Of a stretch of DNA of 64,000 nt, positions 34,900-44,243 are shown piece after piece. Below the pieces are notes generated by a model that worked only from the letters and a program-made list of their open reading frames with translations, was not told the DNA's origin and searched no databases. Each line of letters begins with the position of its first letter. Position 1 is the first letter of the stretch. The DNA comes from an uncultured Ruminiclostridium sp. (lineage in GTDB: Bacteria; Bacillota; Clostridia; Oscillospirales; Ruminococcaceae), in the NCBI GenBank assembly GCA_947594425.1, contig CANQED010000004.1:124001-188000 (forward strand), in the 5' to 3' direction. The position numbers and the translations under genes are program-made.

Positions 34900-36045
34900 A
34901 TGAGCAACAACATTTTTGATTATGCGACAAGTGAGTTATCGCAGGACGCATTTCTTTGTTGGTGTGTGAACTGGTTTAACGACCCCTCTAATCCGAAATT
35001 ACGAGAGATGTCCATCGAATTGCTGAATGAATTTACAGATATCGATAAGATTGAATCCGTACGCATTTACAGACAATTCAGCAGAAGAGTATCCATACCC
35101 GATGAAAGCGGTGAAGACAAAAAAGTAAAAATTCCCGTTAAAATTGACGTGTTGTTTATTGTAAACAATTCCGTCGCAGTTATCCTTGAAGATAAGACAA
35201 CAACGAGCGAACATGATGAGCAGATACAAAGATATGAAAAAGGTTTAAATCAAATAATAAATGAATCGAAAAAAGGAGAAGAGTTTTACAACATTCAAAG
35301 AATACAAACCGTCTTTTTAAAAACAGGGTTTATGTTTGATAATGACAAGTGCGTTGAGGCAAATAAGATTGTTACAAGCGAGGTTTTTCTGAAAATATTA
35401 AGCAAGTATTTGGGTAACAGCGAAATATTGGATTCTTATGTGACAAAGCTAAAAAGTGACTGGCAATTTTTTAATGAGGAGCTTAAAAATTATGAGGGTT
35501 CTGATGGATCGTTTTGGGATTGGAAAATTGCAAAACATCATGTTGCGCAGTATTGGCTTATGAGGGATATCTTCCCTGCTGATACGTTTTGGCCCAACAA
35601 AAGCCTGCTCTACAAGGTTCGTCACGGTACCAGCCGCGGAAGACCATGGACGCAAACCACGATATGGCAGCCGGAAAGTTGCGACAGTTCAAAATATGTC
35701 TCCGTATTTTGGAGAATAGATACCGATAGTCGCGGACCGTATCTTTCGTTGCGATTCTATGAAGTAATGGATAAAGAAGACTCCGGCCAAACGGATAATC
35801 ACAAATCAATATACTGCGAAATGTCTAACACAATGAAAAGCATTATCGATAAAAACAACTTCTTTGCTTGGAAAGATGTCAAACCGTATAAAAATAAAGA
35901 AAAATGTTATGAGTCGGAAATAATACATATAAATTTGATCGACATACTGAAAGATTGCGAAGAAACACGAAACAAATTGATGGATACCGTCCGACAAATA
36001 ACATATGAGTTTTTGGCAGAAATTAAAAATAAAGGAATAGTTTGA
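34900..36045 (+). CDS. PD-(D/E)XK nuclease superfamily protein
   Basis: 381 aa, GGAGAG upstream of ATG 34900. Opening FDYATSELSQDAFLCWCVNW is a hallmark of this PD-(D/E)XK group, and KIDVLFIVNN (Asp83), then AVILEDKT (Glu97-Asp98-Lys99) form the catalytic core; HDEQIQRYEKG follows. The C-terminal 200 residues (YWLMRDIFPADTFWPN, VFWRID) are unassigned and may recognise DNA or a protein. Probably a single-effector defence nuclease under control of the adjacent WYL protein; target unknown. Confidence 0.82.
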   Translation: MSNNIFDYATSELSQDAFLCWCVNWFNDPSNPKLREMSIELLNEFTDIDKIESVRIYRQFSRRVSIPDESGEDKKVKIPVKIDVLFIVNNSVAVILEDKTTTSEHDEQIQRYEKGLNQIINESKKGEEFYNIQRIQTVFLKTGFMFDNDKCVEANKIVTSEVFLKILSKYLGNSEILDSYVTKLKSDWQFFNEELKNYEGSDGSFWDWKIAKHHVAQYWLMRDIFPADTFWPNKSLLYKVRHGTSRGRPWTQTTIWQPESCDSSKYVSVFWRIDTDSRGPYLSLRFYEVMDKEDSGQTDNHKSIYCEMSNTMKSIIDKNNFFAWKDVKPYKNKEKCYESEIIHINLIDILKDCEETRNKLMDTVRQITYEFLAEIKNKGIV

Positions 36046-36054
36046 CTATAGCGC

Positions 36055-36095
36055 AAAACGGCTTTCGGAACACTGCCCCGAAAGCCGCTTTGTTT
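36055..36095. terminator. Bidirectional terminator
   Basis: CGGCTTTCGG / CCGAAAGCCG stem, flanked by AAAA and CTTTGTTT, between the nuclease gene and a convergent lipoprotein gene. Confidence 0.9.
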
Positions 36096-36101
36096 GCTCT
36101 T

Positions 36102-36569
36102 TTAATCCATCACATCAACCCAGTCAAAAATCGCTGCAATCCCCACGCGCTGATCATTCCCGCATTCGTTACAGTGAAAGCTTGTCGTGAGATTGCTTCT
36201 CGCCTGCCCGTTGGTGTCCGAAACATAACCGCAGGCTTCGCATTTCTTATGATATTGGCAGGAAACGGGAAATCCGTTTTCGTCATATTCCATATCGGAA
36301 ATGACGGCGCCCTCCACCGCCTGAAAAGAAACAATGACCCGTTCCTGATACGTTTCGTTTTCATCCTGAATCGGCTGAAGCGTATCCTCATATGTCTGAG
36401 CATCACTGACACTCTGCGTATCATCGCTTACGCTGTGCTGTTCGGTCATACTCTGTGAAAAAGCGGCGGACGAGGTTGCGCCGTCATTTTTCGGTTCGGA
36501 GCTTTCACAGGCTGTCATCAAGGCCAGAATTGAGCATACAAGACCTGCAATAAAAGTTCTTTTTTTCAT
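36102..36569 (-). CDS. Lipoprotein with C-terminal zinc-ribbon-like motif
   Basis: 155 aa. Lipoprotein signal with Cys21 (ALMTACESS). A Ser/Thr/Gln-rich linker is followed by a Tyr/Glu-rich strand region and a pair of motifs KCEACGY and FHCNECGN, a four-cysteine zinc ribbon, which is unusual on an exported protein. Function unknown. Stands alone. Confidence 0.7.
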   Translation of the reverse strand: MKKRTFIAGLVCSILALMTACESSEPKNDGATSSAAFSQSMTEQHSVSDDTQSVSDAQTYEDTLQPIQDENETYQERVIVSFQAVEGAVISDMEYDENGFPVSCQYHKKCEACGYVSDTNGQARSNLTTSFHCNECGNDQRVGIAAIFDWVDVMD

Positions 36570-36829
36570 AGTAATATCCTTCCCTTTTTAAAGTGATATA
36601 AGGCTTCACTTATATTTTATAACGGTTTGAAGCATTTGCGGGTATTTCCGCTGTCAACGATTTTATGGAGACGATTGATGGTTTCGGCAATCAAAATAAA
36701 ATAAATTATTCTCCCCAAATAACATTGTGCTTTGCTTCATTCACCGAGATCATTATACAGCATGCAATGTCCCTTTTTCGGTGCATTGTTTGTTGTATAC
36801 TTAGCATAAAACGAACGGAGGTCTGTGAT

Positions 36830-37339
36830 ATGAAAATACATCTAATCAAGATCTGCACAGCGGTAACGTGCGTATCTCTCCTTCTTTCGGCGTGCAGAAA
36901 AGAAAGCGATACTGCAATACATGAATACTCTTATTCAACGGAAAAAAATTACGCCGCCGAGACAGAATCCGCTTCCGAAACGTTACTTTGTGAAACGTAT
37001 GATGAGAATTTAGCAGAGGAAGCAGTAAAGCACTATCAGGAGGTCTATTCTGCCGAAGCGGTCTTTTCAGATCTCTATGTGTCCCAAAAATATCTTATAA
37101 TCGGAAAAGATACGATTGCTCAATTGCTTTTGACAAACGGATATTCTCAAGCAAAGGAGATCCGCAGGGAAAATATCGAAAGAGTGGAATGTAAAGCGCT
37201 TACGGATCTTTGTATAATTGAGCTCTTTGACAGAACCAACGAAAGCCTGTCCATTATGGTAAAGACGGAAACTGCAAAAGAAATTACGTCGCTGCTTCAG
37301 CCACATAATCCAGTCAAGGGGAGTGTATCACATGAGTAA
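36830..37339 (+). CDS. Lipoprotein, unknown function
   Basis: 169 aa from ATG 36830 (GGAGG at 36817-36821); the longer upstream frame has no support. Signal peptide with Cys22 (LLLSACRKE), then a Ser/Glu-rich linker and a 100-residue alpha/beta domain. Its last codons overlap the start of the truncated helicase frame. No recognised family. Confidence 0.75.
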   Translation: MKIHLIKICTAVTCVSLLLSACRKESDTAIHEYSYSTEKNYAAETESASETLLCETYDENLAEEAVKHYQEVYSAEAVFSDLYVSQKYLIIGKDTIAQLLLTNGYSQAKEIRRENIERVECKALTDLCIIELFDRTNESLSIMVKTETAKEITSLLQPHNPVKGSVSHE

Positions 37340-38426
37340 AAAGAATACTTCTAAGCGGTTTGAGCAGGATGAGATGAGGCGGCTGCTTACCGGTATGGGA
37401 ATTGCTCACAGCGAGATAGCCTATATCCACGACGCCGAGACCGATAAAAGCAGACAAAAGCTGTTTGACAGGATGCGAAAGGGAGAGCTGTGCGTGCTTA
37501 TCGGCTCGACCTTTAAGTTAGGGCTCGGGGTAAACGTTCAGGACAAGCTTATTGCCGCTCATCACCTCGACGTTCCGTGGCGTCCTGCCGATATGGTACA
37601 GCGAGAGGGACGTATCATCCGCCGCGGCAATGAGAACGAAAGCGTACAGATCTACCGCTATATCACCCGGGGCAGTTTCGACTCGTACTCTTGGCAGATC
37701 TTAGAAACAAAACAGAAATTTATTTCACAGTTTTTGTCGGGCAGTTCATATCAGCTCTCTATTACGGATTTAGAGGATAATGTGCTTACATACGCCGAGG
37801 TAAAAGCGCTCGCTCTTTCTGAGCCTCTTATGAAACAGCTTGCCGAAACCGAAAACGAGGTCAAGGCGCTGCGTATCGTCGAGTCAAAAGAAAAAGCCGC
37901 TGTCAAAGATATGCGAGCGGAAATTGAAAGATTGGAAAAAGAGTACCGATTTCTTTTCCGACGTTCAAGAGCTTCTTTGTTTACGCAAAATAAGCTTTTC
38001 GGGTATAAAGATGAAAGGAAAGTTTTATATGACAAACTCTCAGAAAGCCTGGCGCCGAGCTCTGTCATAAACAGAAAACTGCCGAAAGATCTGACGGCAT
38101 TCTGCTTTAGAGTCACGCTGCCCGAAGTGCAAAACGAGAAAAAGCCGTACATCCTGCTTTGTGACGAGGGAGAAAAGTATATGGTGGAAATGGGCGGCTC
38201 CGCACACGGAAATGCGCGCAGAGTGTTAAATTTTATAACGTCGCTTAATAAAACGCGAGAGAAGATCACCGAATCTATGGTCGAAACAATACGGCGTCAG
38301 CAAACTCTGCAGCACGCGATAGATTTTCCCGACGAAACCAATCGGATAAAGCTGCGTGAGCGAGAAGAAGAGTTAAATCGGTTGAAAGTACTGCTGCAAA
38401 GCAATTTGAACATAGAAGAGCAATAA
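37332..38426 (+). pseudogene. C-terminal SNF2-type helicase fragment of an integrative element
   Basis: 364 residues. IAYIHDAETDKSRQKLFDRM, then LIGSTFKLGLGVNVQDKL, DVPWRPADMVQREGRIIRRG (motif VI) and ISQFLSGS match the C-terminal half of the large methylase/helicase proteins of Firmicutes integrative and conjugative elements, followed by their coiled-coil tail. Helicase motifs I-III and the methylase are missing. The ATG at 37332 has a fair ribosome-binding site, but a working enzyme is not expected. Confidence 0.8.
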
Positions 38427-38427
38427 A

Positions 38428-38632
38428 GTACGGCAATTCGAGCATACCGCGATTTGACGGGTATACCGACGCGCTGTATGCCCTTTGCTCCTCAATGACC
38501 GCCTATGCCAAGGCGCATAAGGACGATCTAAGCAGGATAGCAAACTCCATGCGATACGCCAAGCGTATGCCGCCGGACTTTTCAACCATATTGATAGCAG
38601 TAATGCAAATGCGCTTGTTACCGACAAGGTAA
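38428..38632 (+). pseudogene. C-terminal fragment of an AAA ATPase
   Basis: No start codon; the frame reads YGNSSIPRFDGYTDALYALC, then AYAKAHKDDLSRIANSMRYA, KRMPPDFSTIL, before a stop at 38632. That block is the C-terminal end of MoxR-like AAA proteins that usually sit next to VWA-like proteins in these elements. Confidence 0.6.
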
Positions 38633-38662
38633 TACACCAAAATCTGAAACGGAGGAATGAAT

Positions 38663-39586
38663 ATGGCCGCAATGCAGGACAGCTCTATAGGAAGCTTTGT
38701 GAAAATAGGTAAAATTGTTCAAAAGGTTATGCGGGAAAAATTTCTGCTCCATTGTGAAAACGAACCCCTTGCGGCAGAAAGTCGCAACCCTGAGCATTCT
38801 TTGTCAGCGTTCGTCGCCGCTTTGGATGACAGGCTCTTGTCGTTTGAGCCCGGAAAGCTGTATATTATCGGCGGTCGGCCGGGAATAGGAAAAACGACGC
38901 TTATGACTCAGATCGCCGTTAATATTGCCGCGTCAAAAGGTAAGCCCGTCTATCTCTTATCCCTTGAAGAATCCGCCGAACAGCTTGTTATGAGAATTCT
39001 CTCACAGATCGTTGACGTCAGTCAGAATAGCGTAAGAAACGGCGCTTTGACATACGAAGATAAGGAGCTTATCGCCATTTGTCAGTATGTTATTAGCGAA
39101 ATGCCCGTCTATATATGCGACGAGCCGTCATGCATATATAATCACGGTCGTTTTACCGCGGACGAAATAGACGACGGCATACTGATGATCGATTATCTTC
39201 AGCTTTTTCAACTGCTGAAAGATAACGACGAAAACAGAAATGCTGCGAATTTCGGCAAAGCTCCCGCGCAAAGACAACATGAGGTAATAAGCGCCCTAAA
39301 ATCTTTGGCGCGGGAAAAAATGATACCTGTTGTGGTATGTTCTCAATTGGCAAGAAACACCGAACAGCGTGAGAACAAACGACCGACCTTACAGGATCTG
39401 CCGACGGCTCGGGAGATAGACGGCGTTATTTTCCTGTATTGCGATCCTTGTTATACTAAGGATGAAAACGCGAACGAGGAGATAATTATTTCGATCAACT
39501 GCGACGGGAAAGCCGAAACAGTCTATGCCGAATTTGACAACCGCAGGGTGATGTTTAAAGGGAGGCTCTCACATGGCGCTTTCTGA
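38663..39586 (+). CDS. DnaB-like replicative helicase homologue (mobile element)
   Basis: 307 aa from ATG 38663, 6 bases after GGAGGA; ATG 38657 abuts that site and is less likely. RecA-type core with Walker A GGRPGIGKTT, SLEESAEQLVMRILSQ, Walker B DDGILMIDYLQLF and VVVCSQLARN. It contains only the DnaB C-terminal domain, as in phage or element proteins. May support replication of the former element. Followed by the VWA remnant with a 14-base overlap. Confidence 0.8.
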   Translation: MAAMQDSSIGSFVKIGKIVQKVMREKFLLHCENEPLAAESRNPEHSLSAFVAALDDRLLSFEPGKLYIIGGRPGIGKTTLMTQIAVNIAASKGKPVYLLSLEESAEQLVMRILSQIVDVSQNSVRNGALTYEDKELIAICQYVISEMPVYICDEPSCIYNHGRFTADEIDDGILMIDYLQLFQLLKDNDENRNAANFGKAPAQRQHEVISALKSLAREKMIPVVVCSQLARNTEQRENKRPTLQDLPTAREIDGVIFLYCDPCYTKDENANEEIIISINCDGKAETVYAEFDNRRVMFKGRLSHGAF

Positions 39587-39908
39587 GGAAAAGGTGAGAG
39601 AATATATAAGGCGGCTGATGTTGTCGAGAATACGTATTCTATGCGATCACGGATTTTACGGGCTTTTGCTTGAAAGCTTTGGCGGCGTAAAAAAGATAAA
39701 GCCTGCCGGCGGCGGAACGGATTTTCAAATTATTTTCGAGTATATCCACCTGCATATGACCGACCGTCCGCCGATGTGCGTTATTATCCTGACCGACGGG
39801 TATGCGCCGTTTCCTCAGGAGCACCTCGCGAACGGTATCCCGGTATTATGGCTGCTTAATAACGAGAACATTACGCCCCGTGGGGAAAGGTCGCAAGAAT
39901 TACCGTAA
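39573..39908 (+). pseudogene. VWA-like DUF2201 protein with internal deletion
   Basis: 111 aa. Residues 1-33 (EKVREYIRRLMLSRIRILCD) match the start of DUF2201-type VWA-like metallopeptidase proteins, and residues 44-111 (GGGTDFQIIFEYI, IILTDGYAPFP, PVLWLLNN) match their C-terminal VWA-like domain. About 250 residues between them, including the HExxH metal site, are missing, yet the frame is kept. Likely non-functional. Confidence 0.7.
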
Positions 39909-40354
39909 AGTGACGTCATAGTTGTACATTGATATTTGCAAGAACCGACTGCGGTCAATTCCCATAATATTCTGTATTTTAAGAACGACATATCTCTTAT
40001 TTGTTATTTCCCGACCGTCCGGAAGATTGGCTTTTTGGGCTAGTACGCCTTAGCCGCGAGCTTTCGGACGGTCGATTTTTTGGCTGCTTTTAACGGTATA
40101 CGTTCTTTCGTCATACAAAATGACAAGCTCGACTTCCGTCGGCGTTTGTGCGTCGGCATATTTTGAACCAGTTTTCAGTGGAAAATTTAACATAATAGAA
40201 TTAAATAATACATTATGTTTTCGAGAAAAATAAAACAAAATAGCGTCCGCAATTGTTGAATTTCTAAAAAATCTCGTTTTTTTCATAAATATCATAGACA
40301 AAAACCGCATTTTATGGTACAATAATAGAGTATATGGACAAGAAAGGCGATATT
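39909..40354 (+). other. Intergenic region with terminator (40013-40081)
   Basis: GACCGTCCG (40013-40021) pairs with CGGACGGTC (40065-40073), then ATTTTTT: a terminator with a large loop. A 90-codon minus-strand frame (40050-40322) ends in a polar segment (VELVILYDERTYTVKSSQK) that looks protein-like and could be one more element remnant, but I cannot assign it. Confidence 0.6.
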
Positions 40355-41170
40355 ATGGAAGAAAAAATAATAATGGACTGCCACAATCACTCTAATCTTT
40401 CCCCCGACGGAGAAAATTCTCCCGAGGATATGGTAAAGCGGGCGTGCGAGCTAGGCATAACGTACTATTCTCTCACCGACCATTTAGAGATAAACAAATT
40501 CTACGATGAGGAATATCTGTACGAAGAGCCGATAAAAAGGGGCAGCGAGATCACCCCCGCCCTTGCGGAAAAATACGCGGATAAGATACATATGAGCTAC
40601 GGCATAGAGCTCGGTCAGCCGTTGCAGGATATGAAGCTAACGGAGCGTATGCTAAGCAGCTACAAGTACGACTTTATAATCGGCTCACTTCATATGTGCG
40701 ACGGATGGGACGACTTTTACCTGCTAGATTACAGCAAAGTCAGCGCGGATATGCTGATGGGGCTGTATTTTGAGGAAGTTCTGCAAATGGCGCGGTGGGG
40801 AGAATTTGACGTGCTCGGGCACCTCACCTACCCGCTCAGATATATAACGGGAGAAAACGGAATACAGATAGATATGGATAAATATTTGCCTATTATAAAA
40901 GAAATATTTTCCACTCTTATAAAAAATGATATGGGCATAGAGATAAACACGAGCGGCCTTAGGCAGAAGATAAATAAGCCGCTGCCCGACGAATATTATG
41001 TCGCGCTTTATAAAGAGCTCGGCGGGAGGATACTCACCGTAGGCTCGGACGCGCACCGCACCGCCGATCTCGGGAAAGGAATAAGCGAGTGCGTTATGAT
41101 GGCAAAACGGCTCGGCTTTGACAGCCTTGCCTTTTATAAAAACAGAAAACCCGAATTTGTAAAAATATAA
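40355..41170 (+). CDS. PHP-domain histidinol-phosphatase (HisJ family)
   Basis: 271 aa from ATG 40355 (AGAAAGG upstream). PHP metal motifs: MDCHNHSNLSPDG at the N-terminus, SLTDHLE, GSLHMCDG, and VGSDAHRTADLG near the end. Family members hydrolyse histidinol phosphate in histidine synthesis; without other his genes nearby the substrate remains an inference. Fourteen bases before the Lrp gene, so likely in one operon with it. Confidence 0.88.
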   Translation: MEEKIIMDCHNHSNLSPDGENSPEDMVKRACELGITYYSLTDHLEINKFYDEEYLYEEPIKRGSEITPALAEKYADKIHMSYGIELGQPLQDMKLTERMLSSYKYDFIIGSLHMCDGWDDFYLLDYSKVSADMLMGLYFEEVLQMARWGEFDVLGHLTYPLRYITGENGIQIDMDKYLPIIKEIFSTLIKNDMGIEINTSGLRQKINKPLPDEYYVALYKELGGRILTVGSDAHRTADLGKGISECVMMAKRLGFDSLAFYKNRKPEFVKI

Positions 41171-41183
41171 AGGAGCAAATGTT

Positions 41184-41669
41184 ATGAGCAACAAAGAAAA
41201 GCTGGTCAATATTTTACGTCAGGACGCCCGCATATCCAATGAACGCATAGCGGTCATGCTCGATATGACGCCCGACGAGGTGCAAAAGCTTATCGAGGAG
41301 CTTGAAGAAGAGGGCATAATCATAGGTTACACCGCCATCACTAATGATGAGAAAATGGACAAGAATTTTGTCTGCGCGCTTATCGACGTAAAGGTATCGC
41401 CTCAGGTAAACTGCGGATATGATGATGTTGCCGCAAATATCGCCGCATATCGCGAGGTGTCGTCGGTGTATCTTATGAGCGGCGGGTATGACCTTTCGGT
41501 AACGATAAAGGGCGCAAACCTGCGCGAGGTCGCTATGTTCGTGACCGAACGGCTCGCGCCGCTCGACGGAGTTGTCAGCACTACCACGCATTTTATCCTG
41601 CACAGGTACAAAGAAAAGGATAAAATGTTTGCGAGGAACACAGACGAAAGGAGTCTGGTGTCTCCGTGA
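41184..41669 (+). CDS. Lrp/AsnC-family regulator
   Basis: 161 aa. N-terminal HTH (ARISNERIAVMLDMTPDEVQ), then the RAM ligand domain (VCALIDVKVSPQ, VSSVYLMSGGYDLSVTIKG). Lrp-type proteins sense amino acids. It overlaps the following aminotransferase gene by 4 bases, a common Firmicutes pairing in which the regulator controls that enzyme. Confidence 0.93.
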   Translation: MSNKEKLVNILRQDARISNERIAVMLDMTPDEVQKLIEELEEEGIIIGYTAITNDEKMDKNFVCALIDVKVSPQVNCGYDDVAANIAAYREVSSVYLMSGGYDLSVTIKGANLREVAMFVTERLAPLDGVVSTTTHFILHRYKEKDKMFARNTDERSLVSP

Positions 41670-42841
41670 TGGATTACAGCAGCATTTTATCGAAAAAAGT
41701 CCAAGAGCTCGAATTTTCGGGGATAAGAAAATTTTTTGACATAGCGGCGTCGGTAAAGGACGTGATATCGCTGTCTGTCGGCGAGCCCGACTTTAAAAGC
41801 CCGTGGAAGGTCCGCAAGGAGGCTGTGCATATCCTCGAGCAGGGGCGCACTAATTATACCGCCAACGCGGGGTTGCAAGAGCTTAGAGGCGCTATTTCGG
41901 ATTATCTTTTCAGCCGAATGAATATAAGGTACGACCCGACGGATCAAATAGTGGTGACCGTAGGCGGCTCTGAGGCGATAGACCTTGCCTTAAGGGCGAT
42001 GATAGACACGGGCGACGAGGTCTTGATCCCTCAGCCGAGCTTTGTATGCTATGCGCCTATAGTAAAGCTGACCAACGGCATAGCGGTACCTATCGAGACG
42101 AAAGCGGAGGATAATTTCAAGCTTACCGCTAAAGCGCTTAAAGAGCACATCACCCCGCGTACAAAAGCGCTAGTACTCCCCTACCCCAACAACCCGACGG
42201 GCGCGGTCATGCGTAAGCCCGAGCTTGAAGAAATTGCGGCGGTACTGCGCGGCACTAATATAGCGGTCATCTCAGACGAGATATACAGCGAGCTTACTTA
42301 CGGAAAGCAAAGACATATATCCATAGCCGAGATAGACGGTATGGAAGAAAGAACAATAGTTATTAACGGCTTTTCAAAGGCGTTTGCTATGACGGGATGG
42401 CGGCTCGGATTTGCCTCTGCGCCAAAAGAGATAATAACGCAAATGCTGAAAATACATCAGTACGCCATAATGTCCTCGCCCACTGTCAGCCAGTATGCCG
42501 CGATAACCGCTCTGAGAGAGTGTGAAAGCGACATAGAGTATATGCGCGGCGAATACGATATGCGCCGAAAGCTGATAGTTAACGGCGTAAGGCAGCTCGG
42601 TCTTGAATGCTTTGAACCCGAGGGGGCGTTTTATATCTTCCCGTCGATAAAAAGTACGGGAATGACCTCGCAGGAATTTTGCGAAAAGTTAGTACAGACG
42701 CAAAAAGTGGCGGTCGTTCCGGGCGACGCATTCGGCAAGAGCGGAGAAGGATATATAAGAATATCCTACGCATACTCGCTCGAGCATATAAACACCGCGC
42801 TAGACCGAATGGAAAAGTTTATCAAGGATATACGCAAATGA
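41666..42841 (+). CDS. Class I/II PLP aminotransferase (aspartate/alanine type)
   Basis: 391 aa. PYPNNPTG, SDEIYSELTY and FSKAFAMTGWRLGFA with the PLP lysine, and the final RISYAYS arginine motif, all typical of fold-type I aminotransferases. Acts with 2-oxoglutarate or pyruvate; which amino acid is used cannot be told. Translationally coupled to the Lrp gene upstream and to ispE downstream (ATGA). Confidence 0.93.
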   Translation: MMDYSSILSKKVQELEFSGIRKFFDIAASVKDVISLSVGEPDFKSPWKVRKEAVHILEQGRTNYTANAGLQELRGAISDYLFSRMNIRYDPTDQIVVTVGGSEAIDLALRAMIDTGDEVLIPQPSFVCYAPIVKLTNGIAVPIETKAEDNFKLTAKALKEHITPRTKALVLPYPNNPTGAVMRKPELEEIAAVLRGTNIAVISDEIYSELTYGKQRHISIAEIDGMEERTIVINGFSKAFAMTGWRLGFASAPKEIITQMLKIHQYAIMSSPTVSQYAAITALRECESDIEYMRGEYDMRRKLIVNGVRQLGLECFEPEGAFYIFPSIKSTGMTSQEFCEKLVQTQKVAVVPGDAFGKSGEGYIRISYAYSLEHINTALDRMEKFIKDIRK

Positions 42842-43701
42842 CAGTCAACGCACAATGCTTTGCTAAACTGAATTTGTTTCTCGATATAACCGGCAGGCTG
42901 CCAAACGGCTATCACAGCCTGAATAACGTCACGCAAAGCGTGAGCCTTGCCGACACGGTGACTGTCACCGCCCAAAAGAGCGCGGGGTTTTCCTGCAAGA
43001 TCGCATGCGACGACCCCGATATCCCCACCGACAGCCGCAACACTGCGTATAAAGCCGCTAAGGCTTTTACCGAGGCGGCCGGGACAGGCGCAGATATCAA
43101 CATATTGATACAAAAGAGAGTACCCGTTATGGGCGGAATGGGCGGCTCGTCGGTAGACGCGGCGGGCGTTATACGCGCGCTAAATCACCTGCTCAACACG
43201 CGCTTTTCACTCGATAAATTGTGCGATATATCCGATAAGGTCGGGGCGGATACCGCATTGTGCCTTATCGGCGGCACAGTAATAAGCGGCAAAGACTATG
43301 ATAGGTTGGATATCGAAGCGGAAGGCTGCTTTGTCTGTGTAAAGCCCGATATCAATACCTCTACCGCAGACGCGTACTCGGCATATGACGCAGCACCCAT
43401 TAAGGCAAACGAGGGCTTTGAAGAATTTACCGCGGGGCTAAAAGACAACGGGCTGTTTAATATGTCCGACAGGCTGTATAATATCTTTGAGCGGCTGCAA
43501 AATGACCCCGTCTGCAAAAAAATAAAAGCCGACCTTTTGTCACAGGGCGCTAAAGCGTCTATGCTGACCGGGAGCGGGAGCGTTATTTACGGAGTGTTTG
43601 AGAATATGGTACGGGCTAATATCGCTTGTGTGCGTTTATCGGAAAAATATCCGCGCGTATTTGTCTGCCGAGCCGTAAACGACGGGGTATTGCTGTATTG
43701 A
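42838..43701 (+). CDS. ispE: 4-diphosphocytidyl-2-C-methyl-D-erythritol kinase
   Basis: 287 aa from ATG 42838, overlapping the aminotransferase stop (ATGA). AKLNLFLDITGRLPNGYHSL at the start, the GHMP ATP loop VPVMGGMGGSSVDAAG, and the C-terminal MLTGSGSVIYG. Phosphorylates CDP-ME in the MEP isoprenoid pathway, cytoplasm. Normal length. Confidence 0.95.
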   Translation: MTVNAQCFAKLNLFLDITGRLPNGYHSLNNVTQSVSLADTVTVTAQKSAGFSCKIACDDPDIPTDSRNTAYKAAKAFTEAAGTGADINILIQKRVPVMGGMGGSSVDAAGVIRALNHLLNTRFSLDKLCDISDKVGADTALCLIGGTVISGKDYDRLDIEAEGCFVCVKPDINTSTADAYSAYDAAPIKANEGFEEFTAGLKDNGLFNMSDRLYNIFERLQNDPVCKKIKADLLSQGAKASMLTGSGSVIYGVFENMVRANIACVRLSEKYPRVFVCRAVNDGVLLY

Positions 43702-43731
43702 CATACAATTTTCAAAATTTTGGATAAACTC

Positions 43732-43760
43732 TTGAATTTTGCGGGCGGATATAGTATAAT
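43732..43760 (+). promoter_or_regulatory. Sigma-A promoter of the asp23-recG-rsmE run
   Basis: TTGAAT, 17-base spacer, TATAAT, 60 bases before the Asp23 gene. Confidence 0.85.
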
Positions 43761-43819
43761 CATAAATTAAGAGAGTATTTCCCGCCCGATATTTTCATAT
43801 CAGGCAGAAAGGAAAAGTT

Positions 43820-44200
43820 ATGATAGACATAAAAAATCACCTCGGGACAGTCAATTTTTCAAAGCAGTTTTTCTACACGCTTATCGGCGGGACTGTGACC
43901 GAATGCTTCGGCGTGGTGGATATGAACGCGGGAGACGTTAAGCAGACCTTTATCGAAAAGGTGCCTATCCCCTTTATCAAAAAGCTCGCCTCTAAATCGA
44001 CCGTGCTCTCCGAAAAAGGCGTAACGGTAAGATATAAAAACAACAAGCTGTATATCGACCTTCATATATCGGTGATGTACGGCGTTAATGTTTCCACTAT
44101 CGTAAAAAGCATAGTCCACAAGGTCAGGTATGTGGTCGAGGACGAGACGGGACTGACCGTGGATAAGGTAAATGTTTTTGTCGATTCGGTAAAAGTATAA
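43820..44200 (+). CDS. Asp23/Gls24 family protein
   Basis: 126 aa. VNFSKQFFYTLIGGTVTECF, the VRYKNNKLYIDLHISVMYGV strand and the final VNVFVDSVKV identify the Asp23/Gls24 envelope-stress family, which associates with the inner membrane face. AAAGGAAAAG precedes ATG 43820. The gene sits directly upstream of the DAK2 gene, the standard Firmicutes arrangement. Confidence 0.92.
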   Translation: MIDIKNHLGTVNFSKQFFYTLIGGTVTECFGVVDMNAGDVKQTFIEKVPIPFIKKLASKSTVLSEKGVTVRYKNNKLYIDLHISVMYGVNVSTIVKSIVHKVRYVVEDETGLTVDKVNVFVDSVKV

Positions 44201-44243
44201 TAATCCTTGAAAGGAGAATGTCCGTAAAGGACATATCATAATT

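Noticed and set aside
36665..36829. Longer N-terminus for the 169-aa lipoprotein
   Set aside because: The lipoprotein signal and GGAGG site both point to ATG 36830.
40050..40322. 90-codon minus-strand frame
   Set aside because: Polar C-terminal half looks protein-like, but there is no ribosome-binding site and no family I recognise; it also overlaps a terminator. Left as a possible remnant only.
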